Below, in pieces: positions 44,040 through 54,287 of a stretch of 64,000 nucleotides of DNA. Source of the DNA: Thamnaconus septentrionalis (Eukaryota > Chordata > Actinopteri > Tetraodontiformes > Monacanthidae); contig CM020503.1 in NCBI GenBank assembly GCA_009823395.1, positions 4,430,501 through 4,494,500 on the forward strand, given 5' to 3'. The notes under the pieces are model-generated. The model was not told the origin of the DNA and made no database searches. It saw nothing but the letters and a program-made list of their open reading frames with translations. Made by a program: the position numbers and the translations under genes. Every line of letters starts with the position of its first letter. The stretch's first letter is position 1.

Positions 44040-44420
44040 GAGATGGATGAACCCAATTATCCCCCTATTTTCCTTCACGCCAGTCGAGCCTCTTTGTCAA
44101 AGCGGCGAGCAAAACGGGAGGGAAAATAATAGAAATGTGTCGAATGATGGAGGGAGATCATTAAACGGGCCTGCGTTTCTTACAGCCGCCGATTGTGGTG
44201 TAATTAAGCCATTACAGTGCCCTCCACCTCCCGCCACCCCAACCACCCTCCAACCCCCCCACTACCACCACCGGCACCACCACTGGCTGTAATGATTACA
44301 ATAAGTGCGAGGGTGAAGGTTCTGGCAGGGGAGCGTTTACATGCACACTCCATTTGGTTCACTCAGACATGTCGCAGGGATCATTAATCATGGGCCGTTT
44401 TTTAACTCCCAAACGCTCTG
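44040..44420. promoter_or_regulatory. Possible conserved regulatory patch
   Basis: A run of transcription-factor-type cores: an 11-bp palindrome CTTTGTCAAAG (44092-44102, TCF or Sox type in both directions), ATCATTAAA (44157-44165), TGTAATTAAG (44200-44209), CATTACAG (44210-44217) with its inverse CTGTAAT at 44287-44293, and ATCATTAATCATG (44381-44393). A C-rich CCACC/CCA stretch lies at 44220-44285. This is inference from motif density. No conservation or expression data are available. Confidence 0.25.
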
Positions 44421-44496
44421 GCCGCGCACGCTGTGCACGCCGGCCTTGTTAGCAGAGAGCAATAAAAAATGACCCGCCGTTCCACCGCCATATTCC

Positions 44497-44536
44497 TGTG
44501 TGTGTGCGTGTGTGTGTGTCTGCGCGCATGTGTGTA
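44497..44536. repeat. TG/CG microsatellite
   Basis: TG units with a CG break, then CTGCGCGCATGTGTG. Confidence 0.9.
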
Positions 44537-45517
44537 AGGGGGGAGTTTACAGCAGGGGACAGTGGCCCGGCGATGATTCATCACCGCATCAGCTGTTGCG
44601 CACAAACACTGGCAGGGAAAAGCTTCAAGACCCGAGAACAGGATTTTATTTCCCTCAATGAGAAACTTTTTTTTCCGCCTTGGCCACGACGACTCCCGAA
44701 TTAGTCTGCCAGACGTGAATGTCGTAAAATCTGAGAAAAATCAAAGCATAACTTGTTACCAAAAGCTAGCTAAAACCAACCTGTTAGGCCAGTTGGAATT
44801 TTCACAAAACTTCCAACTTTATCTCACGTAACTTTCTGGTCAAGTGCTCATCACATTTACCTGATTTGTTGCCGCATGTTTAGCCAGAGCAGAAGGTTGC
44901 TATTAGCGACATTAGCTGTGATTCACCATGTTGATGTTCTGCACTATTTAAATAAACTAGCACCGAGGCCAGACAGGAGTAAAGCGAACAATATGTTCCC
45001 CACTAAGAAAATTCTTCAATTACTTTCTTTGTTGTAATTAATGAGAGGCGTCATAAGTTTTTTTTTTGTTTTGGGGTTTTTTTGTTGTTGTTTTTTCGCA
45101 ATGCAGCTTGGCTTCCCGGCACATGTCACCGAACTGACAGAAGTTTCTCCACACGCTAATCAGACAACACAGGAGGAAAAGATGATTCAGGTTTTAGGTT
45201 TGCACTGCCCCAACTATTTTGTGCTAATTGGCCATTAAAACATATTTTGTTTGGCTGTCCTGACCAAAACGTTCTCAGATGGATGTTCTCCTAACAAATA
45301 TATACCCACAGGGACATTTGTTTGTACTTCACCTCAAGGTGCTTAGGGTTCCACTTCTAGTCATCAAACGAAACATCTATTTGCCCAATTTCTGCTAATT
45401 AACAACATTCTGTCATGTTTATCCCACAGTGAGGTGTCCTGGGACGCTGCCTGGGAGTTCAAATGACCTTTGAGGAGGTTGTACTTTACTTTGTTTTCCC
45501 ATGATTCCACTGCTAGG

Positions 45518-45520
<3 letters not shown>
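44537..45520. other. No gene recognised
   Basis: AT-rich, T-runs at 45058-45097. A 65-codon frame at 45041-45238 starts with a Phe-rich stretch that is simply this T-rich DNA. Confidence 0.5.

Positions 45521-45601
<81 letters not shown>
45521..45601. repeat. AG microsatellite, 81 bp, uninterrupted
   Basis: Forty perfect AG units plus one base, a long homopurine tract. The minus strand reads Ser-Leu repeats in two frames, wrongly suggesting small proteins. Confidence 0.97.
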
Positions 45602-45604
<3 letters not shown>

Positions 45605-46369
45605 CCATATTTATATAACATCAATATTTGGTGAAGAAAAAAAAGTTATCACAATATTTGGGTGATAATAACTTTACTTTTCAGAACTCTTTTACCTGCA
45701 ACCCAACACCTCAATTTTATCCTCCCAGTGTATATTTCAAACCGCTCAACACGTGTGTTTTTATTGCTGCCATTTTAAACCTTTGTTGCTACCTCCCGTC
45801 AGCAAGCAGTCATTATTTCAACATCAATTTGCTTCCTCTTATTTATTCTTCTTCGGCTTTTGTTGCGTCGGCCAATTGTTCTTGGATGGAGGGACTCCGG
45901 CTGAGATGAGAGGCGGAAGGGGAGTGAGACTGAAAATATTTTTCAGCCAGCTCTTGTTTTCTGAAAAATGTCTTGGACCTCAAACGGTCGAGGAGAGAGG
46001 AGAGTTTCACCGGGCTTTCAGGACGCCGGGAGACGAGGGGTTACACCGGAGCGAAGATGAAGGGCAGACAAATATTTAGAAATTTCTTAGACTCGCTCCA
46101 AAGGAAATGCAGCGAGGGGAAGAGAAGAGAAGCAAAAGACGGACTGAGGAGCGGAATGGGGAATGGCACTCTCGGGAGGTGCCAGAGGAAGGTCACACAC
46201 AGCGAGCAGACACGGAGTAAGAGTCATCACATGACTAAAAACCTCTCTGAGAAACTATCAAGGTTCCCACACACGAGACCCCCTGGTAAACCTTAAAGCC
46301 AGACACTGCAGAACCACTTTTAGTCCAGATTAGTCAAAAGTAAGTCAATTAATGTAGTCATTTTACAGT
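45602..46369. other. No supported gene
   Basis: Two overlapping plus frames (45753-46079 and 45973-46296) are Arg/Lys/Gly-rich in a purine-rich stretch (45880-46160) and match nothing I know. Confidence 0.4.
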
Positions 46370-47385
46370 GCTGCAATACGATGCGGTGCGATTCAGCAGT
46401 TTGATCCAACACAATGCGATTTGATTTGAGACTCCGATGCAAAGGAATGATGCTATGCAATTCAATGAGTTTGATTATTTATTCACCAAAATACAAGCAT
46501 TCTGTATTTTTCTATTTAATTTTAAAGGTATTTTGTGAACAACTGGTTCACAATTAACAATCACAAGGCAAGTGCAATATATTTTATGAAAAATAAATTA
46601 ACCTTTCCTTGTTGCTTACAAATGGAATAAATGTAAACTCTTGTTGCTGTTGCTGTAAACAGACACCAGCCTAACTGTCATAATAAAACAGTCACGACAG
46701 TGAAATAGCTTGGCTGTGATGAGAAATTGAAGACAGAAAAAGATTCAAAAACTCAAAAAAAATAATGTCATGGTTCCTTGAACTCAATCAAAATTAGTGC
46801 ACAATGCAGCTACTCATTGGTGTGTCACTTTCAGTCCATACTGTATTATTCAACCGACATGTTCCACTCTAAGGTTTTTCTTTAGGAATATCAGCTGGTC
46901 CACATGATCGGGGTGAAGCAAACTGCGCAGTGCTGTAACTTCCAGCACAGCGCGGTGCTGTAACTTCCAGCGCAGTGCTGTAACTTCCAGCACAGCACCC
47001 CTTCCGCTGCGCCAGAATTCAGGAGTCCGGCGGTGGCCAGTGTTCTTTGTTGTTGGGCACTTTTGGCTGTAGAATCGTTCCAGGAATAGCCGCGGAACGA
47101 TGGTGTCGTTCACGCCAGACTTGAAGCGGCACGCACCTCCGAGGCCGGCCCGCGCAGCGATCGTTTTCGGCGTCTGGTCTATTTTTCATTTGAACTGTGC
47201 TGTGCTGGAAGTTACAGCACTGCGCTGTGCAGTGCTGTATCTAGATGCAGACATTAAAACCGATGCATCTAGATTTAATCCCAAAATTGCATTGTTTCAC
47301 GGCTGCTCTACCGATGCACTCGCATCGTGCCCGCACGTGTCCGTGTATCGTATCGGTTAATCTTCCCATCCCTAAACCATTCCAG
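46370..47385. mobile_element. hAT-like composite repeat block
   Basis: The left part (46370-46490) is full of words such as CAATACGATGCGG, AATGCGATTTGA and GATGCAAAGG. The right end reads GATGCATCTAGAT ... CGTATCGGTTAATCTTCCCATCCCT. Both are typical of teleost hAT-like DNA transposons, whose ends read AGGGATGGG-like. The terminal sequences at the two edges do not match each other, so this may be two nested or truncated elements. An 11-bp inverted pair ATCTAGATGCA / TGCATCTAGAT lies at 47239-47249 and 47264-47274. No transposase frame is present. Classification recalled from knowledge and tentative. Confidence 0.5.
46925..47225. repeat. Tandem 20-27-mers with an exact inverted copy
   Basis: A unit containing GTGCTGTAACTTCCAGC occurs three times in tandem at 46925-46951, 46952-46971 and 46972-46996. 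An exact 27-bp reverse complement of the first unit lies at 47199-47225. The roughly 200 bp between them are GC-rich and contain another small hairpin (ATCGTTCC ... GGAACGAT, about 47073-47100). Confidence 0.93.
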
Positions 47386-50187
47386 TGGGCTACACTATCA
47401 TTAGCACTGGCTCTTGTAGATGTCATGACACTGCTTACTTGTGTTTGTGACTTCCCCGGAATCTTATTTTTGAAGTCTGTGATAAATTGCATGGAATGCT
47501 CCTTTAATGTTTGCTTTTCATAAAAGTAAAGTGCTGTCTGACTGCTGCTTGCCAAAGCTTGGCTGCCAGCACGCCTTCGCTCAACTTCCTGCAAGTTGGA
47601 ATATTTGTGACTTAAAGACTTTCAAAGTATCACAAACATGTTTTGTTTAGTTTTTTGTTCCTAATAAAATAAAAATCATCACTGTGTCTATATGTCTGTG
47701 TCTGTGTGAATTTGAGAGCGTGGCGGACAAGCAGGCTTGTCTGGTGATCGAGTGAGACAACTTCCCTGGGAAAAGAGTCACATGTGATTGTGCTGATCAA
47801 ACCCGGCCCGGAGTGCTGCTGTCGCCATTAGCCTGGACAGCTGTGATTAATGCCCGTGAACCTTCGACCTCAACCCCTGAGGTGTTTGTGTTCTGACCCG
47901 TTCCCAGCCTTCAGTGCTCAGTCCCGGTCCCGAAGGCACCGGTTCCTCCAGAGCCTTGAAGGGTTGATGAATCAACCTGTTTAAAGCGTGCTGCATTAAA
48001 GTGATCGGGCAACTGTCCGTCAGTGTTTTGAGGGTTTTGACTCCACTCTTAGACGAGTCATGACAAGCCGTGTGATGTCATAGAGAAACTTATTCAACTA
48101 ACACAACATTGAGAAATGTTGCTTATATCACTTCATGAGGTTTGGTCAACTGTTGTTATATAGTACAGCAGTCTGTCCCAACGTTGGCCTGTCATACATT
48201 CAGCTCATCTTGATGTGAACAATATCATCTGTCAACCAATAGCTTTTGTTTCTGGGACACAAAAGCTGCTTCGGTTGTTCAAATTTGGCACAAATGTGAA
48301 TCCGAAAATGTTTAAGGAAACCAAATAATAGGGTTTAGTCAGGGATTGGGTAGCGGTCATTGGTATCAAAATTAAACATTGTGGCACAAAATGTGGCACA
48401 AAATGCCTTGTCTTTACGAATGGAACTGCTCTCTATGTGAATTTAGATACTTATTATTACCAGACACCTTCTGTCAGGAGACAGAGCACTCAGATCATTT
48501 GTATGGAGAGATTTGGGAAGCAAAGATGTCCCATATCCCACCCCTTTTATAATTAACCAATCACCTGCTAATCTTGTTGTTTCAACTGCTGCATGTGCAC
48601 AGTGGCTTTCCATGACATACGTCAATAGTTTTTTTTTGTTTTTTGTTTTTTTAATTCAGTGACTAAAATGTATCTAAAAAATGTTTGTTACTGTTGATGT
48701 TTTATGCTCCATTTCATTCCAATGGATCCTTCTAAATTAGAAACAGTTTAGCCCCTACGTCAGTCTCCTCCTCCTGGGATCTCCTGCCTTCTCCTCCTCC
48801 ACCTCACCGGGGTGATTTTCCTTTTTTCCTTGACTGAGGTGGGATTCTTTCGATGCGGCGTGCACCCCTAAACCAAGGTGTTTATTTTGCCCCGCGTCAG
48901 CCTGCTTGGGTCAATATTTTCCCCCCTCGATTCTCCAAATTGGTATCTGAGTTGCTATGGGCCGGGGGGCAGGGTCCCGGCAGAGTAAACATCAACAGGC
49001 AGACCGGCAGGGCCTCAGCTGTTTGACTTAGCGAGCCATTCGGAGAGTTCAGAGCGAAGGCCGGCAGGGGCCGCGCAGAGTGACGGCAAAACAAACGGTA
49101 AACACTGAGCCCCTCCTCGCTGGCGGCCGCTAGGACTCAAGTCAAGTGTCCGTTGGGCTAAGTGAAGGTGAAACACGTCACCGTCAGTTCCGCTCAATCA
49201 GCGCCTTGTTTGGGGAGAGTCTTTGCTTTTCGGTTCATAAGTTCATTAGCCTGTTAGCGGCTGAAGCTCCAGTGGCTCGGGCCAATGGCAGAGCGTCTTG
49301 GGTTTTTAATGAGAATCATCTGATCTGTTAAACATTTTAGATTTTCATGCCATGGCCTTTGAGACACACCAAATATTAGCATCAACGAGTTCACCTGAAG
49401 CTTCACTCACTTTCACTTTTTCTAACGTATAAAAGAATACAAAGTTACGCAACGAAAAAAAATCTACACTGCAAATTTTGTAATTTCTCCATTGAGGAGG
49501 CCTGTAATTTGTCCAAAGGAATACCTAAATAAGAATTGAATTTTCAACCATTTACTATTGACTTTTTCTGACACACATCTGATACACATCAGAGGTGAAG
49601 AAGACCAAAACTTATAAAAAGAAGACCAAAAACAAGGTTCCATACTGTTTGTGCGGTGTCATTCAAGTGAACAGAAGAGTTGGGAAGCAAAACTGTGACA
49701 ATAACACCATGTTTTTAAAGTAAGTATCCAGTGCCACATGGCTGCTGTCTAGGAAGCTACAGTGGATATTTAGGCTAAAAGCGTGCCGTTAGTGTTGTTA
49801 TGTAACGTTTTCAGACAGACTGTAGAAAACACCTAGGAGACACCAGGCATTATATGATATATGACTTTTTTTCTTCTTTCGGATCCGTTGGCCGTCTTCA
49901 GGATTACATTGTATTGGTTGAATCGTTTACCTTACATGGTTTAGAAAACGTAACAGAGCCTCTATCGACATATAAATGGGTGAACCATTCCTTTATTCCA
50001 CTGGCCCGGACTGAACAGAAAAAAAAATTCCAACATTATTGGCCAAAATTTGCTCTGTGTTCTATTTATTCTTCCAGTATGAGAAGGCCACCAGGAAAAG
50101 GAAGCGAATAAAGGTTGAGGCAAAATAAAAGCATCCCTGTGTCAATAATTTTGCTGTCTCCAGCCTCCTGTGTTGCACCATCCAAGG
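47386..50187. other. No gene recognised in this 2.8-kb stretch
   Basis: Mixed DNA. A 12-bp tandem TGTGGCACAAAA occurs twice at 48380-48403. T-rich run at 48630-48652. Open frames are short, and none has a recognisable domain. Confidence 0.45.
48461..48540. repeat. Dispersed repeat, copy 2
   Basis: CCAGACACCTTCTGTCAGGA and the words that follow match 15459-15513 in the same orientation, with small indels. Confidence 0.65.
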
Positions 50188-50227
50188 ACACACACACACA
50201 CATACACACACGCACACACACACACAC
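50188..50227. repeat. CA microsatellite
   Basis: CA run with a CATA and a CG interruption. Confidence 0.93.
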
Positions 50228-50356
50228 GACCAAGATGGCAATCCAAGGGCACAGACGGACTGGCACGGTGCCGAGTTAGACCCTCAAAAGTCTCTTTATA
50301 GAACTCGTTGGCATCTTACACCAAGATCAACAGGCCTGCTTTTCACCGTGTGTGCA

Positions 50357-50380
50357 CAAACACACACACACACACATACA
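50357..50380. repeat. CA/TACA microsatellite
   Basis: CA run ending in CATACATACG. It lies 130 bp after another CA tract. Confidence 0.88.
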
Positions 50381-52769
50381 TACGCACCAAGAGTAACCCG
50401 GGAGCCAGAGTTAAATAGGGTGCTTTTCTAAGTGAGAGGCAATATCAAAACGTTTGCGTGCAATAAAAAGTTTTTGCGAGTTTGTTTAATTTCCCGGCTT
50501 ATTATTGTTTTTTCTGTGGACGCCGACGCGATCCAAAGCTCGGCCAGTAAGGGACTGGAATAACACCGCGGTTTTATGGATGTGTTTCAGAGCTAACTGG
50601 GCCCTTGGCATGCACACACTGTACAGAAATATATGTTTGTATATGAAATGGCTTTAAGGCCACTGCACAAATTCCTCCTTTTGGTGGGCCGTGCTACGGT
50701 AACCTCAGGTCTGAATGAATGCTATAATGTATAATTTGTAACAGAGCTGCGTGAGGATGTCCCGGGAAACTCTGTTGCTCTCTAAATGGTTTGAATTATT
50801 CCGCCCGAAGCCACAAATGCTGCATAATCAGTCGCTGTGACATCAGCCCCGAGGCGTGATGGCACCTGCTTCATGTCGGAGTTCTCACGGTGCAGCAAGA
50901 GCTCAGGAACCAGGGAGTGAGCGAACAATACAGTGAGAGAATCCGCAAACAAACAGTCAATGGATCATTGTTGGATGCAACCTGAGTGACTTTGCGCTGG
51001 GGGGATCGGGATTACAAACATCCCGTGTTACTGATGCCAGCATGTTCACCGTTTGTCACATAACTGGGAAGGAGGAAAGAAGACCTGCAACACATCACAA
51101 GTGACCTTTATTGCAGATGAGTTTACTGACGCACACTGTTGTTAGAAAACTGGTAAAACTTTGTTTTAACGACTGCAATCTTCAAATCTTAGTAACCAGG
51201 AGCCTGACAAATACACTTTTTCTGGTTTTTTTTGGCATCGTTTTTTTGGCATCGTCACTTTTGGCGTCAATTCGCCAAATTGCCTTGATTTGAAGTCTTT
51301 CAGATTTTTATGACGCACTCATCAGAAACGGCTCTTATTTTGGCAGTGGTTCTGTGATTTATCGTTTCCTGTGACTGCTGCTACTGAGCTGAGGCCACGG
51401 TTTCTTCCGCTGTCCACAATCTGACAGACACAGCAGATTGAAGAGGGACAGAAGGAGATTAAAAAAAAAAATAGTGTAAAGCGAGGAGAAGTTGCAGATG
51501 CTCCAAATAAAGAAGTTGCCGATGCTCCAACGAAAGAAGTTGCCACAACACATGAAAAATCTGCATTGGCTCCATTCCAAAGTTGTGCTGGTGGAAAAGC
51601 TGCACGGTTGTTTTGTTTGGTCGAGAAAATCAGAAAGTCTTCTGCAATCCTTTTCATGCATGTGCAACACAATCATCACGAAGAGGGCTGTTTTCGCTTG
51701 TGTTTCATTTTTCAGCTTTTTGGCTGAGTGGCTGCCAAGGCTGCAGAGGTTCCCTCTGACTCACTCAAAACTCAATAAAGCGACGTCTTTAGCAGCAGCG
51801 GCGCTGTGCACCGCAGCCGGAGGATCCGTGATTACCCACGGAGAGCTTTTCCGACTTCTTGTCTGATGCCTCGCCAACACCAACCCCCATTACGCCTGCC
51901 TGAACAGTGGCTCCGAGTTCACCAGGAGGTCCCGCGGCGGAGCGGGAACCCTCGCGTCGCTTCCCCTCCTTTCCCAGAAGTGAAATATTTGACAGCTGAA
52001 ACTGGTGATAATTAGAGGGACAAAGCGAATTGTGGCGTCGCGTACAATTAACGATGATCAGTTTATTTGAGAGCGACGGCAGCCAAGTCCACTGTGTTTG
52101 CCGTGTTTGTTTTATCTGAGGGGGCAAAAAGGATAAAACAACCTTCTCAATGAAAAGAGCTGATTGCAAATCGCGGCGCATATTTCAGTCTTGTGCTGAT
52201 GAGATTTTATTGTGCAGCTGCTTAAAGCTGAAGGGGGGGGGATACTAATGAAAGAGAATCTGTATGTTGGATTCATTCCGACTGGTTGCGTGACAGAGAC
52301 GCTGCCTAATCCTCCGGACGACTTGGCAATAGCTGCAGAAATCCTGCAGGACATCACACAGCTCGTTGTTTGCTCTGTTGCCATGGCGACGGGGAGGCAA
52401 CCTGAAGCAGGTCATCCCTCTGCATCCGTCCGCCGCCGCTGCTGGCGTGATGGATGCTTCCAGCTCACGTCAGCGAGAGATTCTTTCGACTGAATGATTT
52501 GTGTGCTGGAACAGTTTGGAAGCCCCAAGCGGATTTTTCTTAATGCAAGTGGATTAAACATTTTTGTTTGGCTCTATGACTTGACATCAGTCAATTTTTT
52601 TTCTTTCTTTTTTGCTTAAAAAACAAAAATAAAATTGAGTTGCAAGTTATTAGCTTTTTTCCCTATCAGTTTAGATGTTTATCCAGTTCCATCTCCAGTT
52701 ACTAATACTGACAATGCTACAAACATCGGCCAGAAGATACTGGCCTTAGAACTATATTACAGGCTGTAA
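50381..52769. other. No gene; one short tandem inside
   Basis: Two and a third copies of a 24-bp unit (GAAGTTGC[A/C]GATGCTCCAA...) lie at 51488-51544. Several 100-130-codon frames overlap on both strands between 51322 and 52181 with no domain I recognise. GC-rich patch 51800-51960. Confidence 0.45.
51488..51544. repeat. 24-bp tandem repeat
   Basis: Units 51488-51511 and 51512-51535 differ at three positions, and a third begins at 51536. The 24-bp period keeps all frames open, so both strands show an apparent 8-residue repeat. Confidence 0.9.

Positions 52770-52847
<78 letters not shown>
52770..52847. repeat. TTA trinucleotide microsatellite, 78 bp
   Basis: Twenty-six uninterrupted ATT units, the longest trinucleotide tract in the window. 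Likely polymorphic in length. Confidence 0.97.
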
Positions 52848-52849
<2 letters not shown>

Positions 52850-54212
52850 CACTACTGTAGTATATTTGATGTCAGTTAATCAAGTCCAACAGTATATTAA
52901 GATCTGCCAAATCTTTGTACAATAAATGAAAAAGACATTGCAACAAGAAAATGTAACTTTTTTTGAGATTTACTTCATTTTTTTTTACTTCAGTGTAGCA
53001 AAATTTTCATCCTGAAACATACAGCAGAGGGGGATGAGAAAGTGAAGTCAATAATGAGGAATTTTAAGAAAACTTATATTGCGGTGCAGTGCTGCCCTTA
53101 CACAAACTGCATCTCCCACACCCACAAGCTCATTTTCCTGCGTTTCTCGAAGGTGTTTATGGAAAGCCTTCGGCCATTTTGACGTTAAAGAAATAGCAGG
53201 AAAAAAAAAAAACCTTCAATGTCGAGTTTGTCTTAATCAGATGCGAGCGGAGGCCGCTTAAACTGAACTGTTATTCTTTGTGGTTTTGAGGCCGGCGGGC
53301 TTGTCGTCTTTACCGTGTTTATATTTCAGATTTTAAGCAATACATATATAACAAATTATGCACATCACCTTCTCATGTTAGACAGAGCCTGGACGCTGGC
53401 ATGTAGTTGCAGTTGCTAACGGTCTGCCAAGGCCAGAAACCACTGGAAAAAGTGTGTGGGCTGAGCCGTGGATTCAGTCGGGCCTTTGTAACATGTGCGG
53501 GAGCTTTCTGGGGAACATACCTTCAAGAATGCGGCTGAATTAAGTAGATTTACCAAAGGAGTGGCTCCTGCTCCTCCCAGGGGAGTATTAACGAGGGCGG
53601 GAGTGAAATGAAATCAAAAATAACATCTCATCAAACTGCTCTTTCCCCTTCTCAAGCACTTGCAGCCCCGGGGTGAGAACATGCAGCGGGAAAGAGAGCT
53701 TGGAGCAAAAAGCCCTTCACGTGTGTCTTCCCCTTTTCTGAGCAAAGAGCAACAGAGCGTTTGGCCACACTTCCCCCAGAGTTGATCAAACTGCGGTCAG
53801 AGACTCTGCCGTTATCCAAACAGAGGTAAACAGAGCAGTGTGGTTGCTTGGAAGAGACACCAGGAGCTGAGTTTTTTTTTTTGCGTCTCGCAACATCCAA
53901 TGATGCTGCTGCACAGTCCGTGAGCGGCAGATAATATCCTGGTTATTACAGCATGTAGATCAGCCAACTCTCTTTTTCTCGTGATACAACTGTTGCATCA
54001 TACGATGAGAAATGCGAGGATGATGTTGGACTTTTAGAGCATGTGTTTAGGGTTTTGTATTAGGCTATTTTTTTTTGTCTAGTTTGTACTCAAAATTGAT
54101 TGGATCTTGTCTAACATTTGTGGCAACCCTGCTAGCAACAGGGTGCAACCCTGCTACAGCTAGCGAGCAAGCTAGCTGTGAGAAATGGCTGATGTTCCTT
54201 TACCGTGTCTAC

Positions 54213-54219
<7 letters not shown>
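52848..54219. other. No gene recognised
   Basis: AT-rich near the repeat, with A- and T-runs at 52976-52986, 53200-53211 and 53872-53882. Small palindromes cluster at 54123-54179, including ACAGCTAGC / GCTAGCTGT and ACCCTG / CAGGGT. Confidence 0.45.
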
Positions 54220-54249
<30 letters not shown>

Positions 54250-54287
54250 TACATATATATATATATATATATGTATACATATATATG
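54220..54287. repeat. CT then AT dinucleotide repeats
   Basis: Twelve CT units (54220-54243), then ATAC units and about 10 AT units with GT breaks. Adjoining repeats of different unit. Confidence 0.95.
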
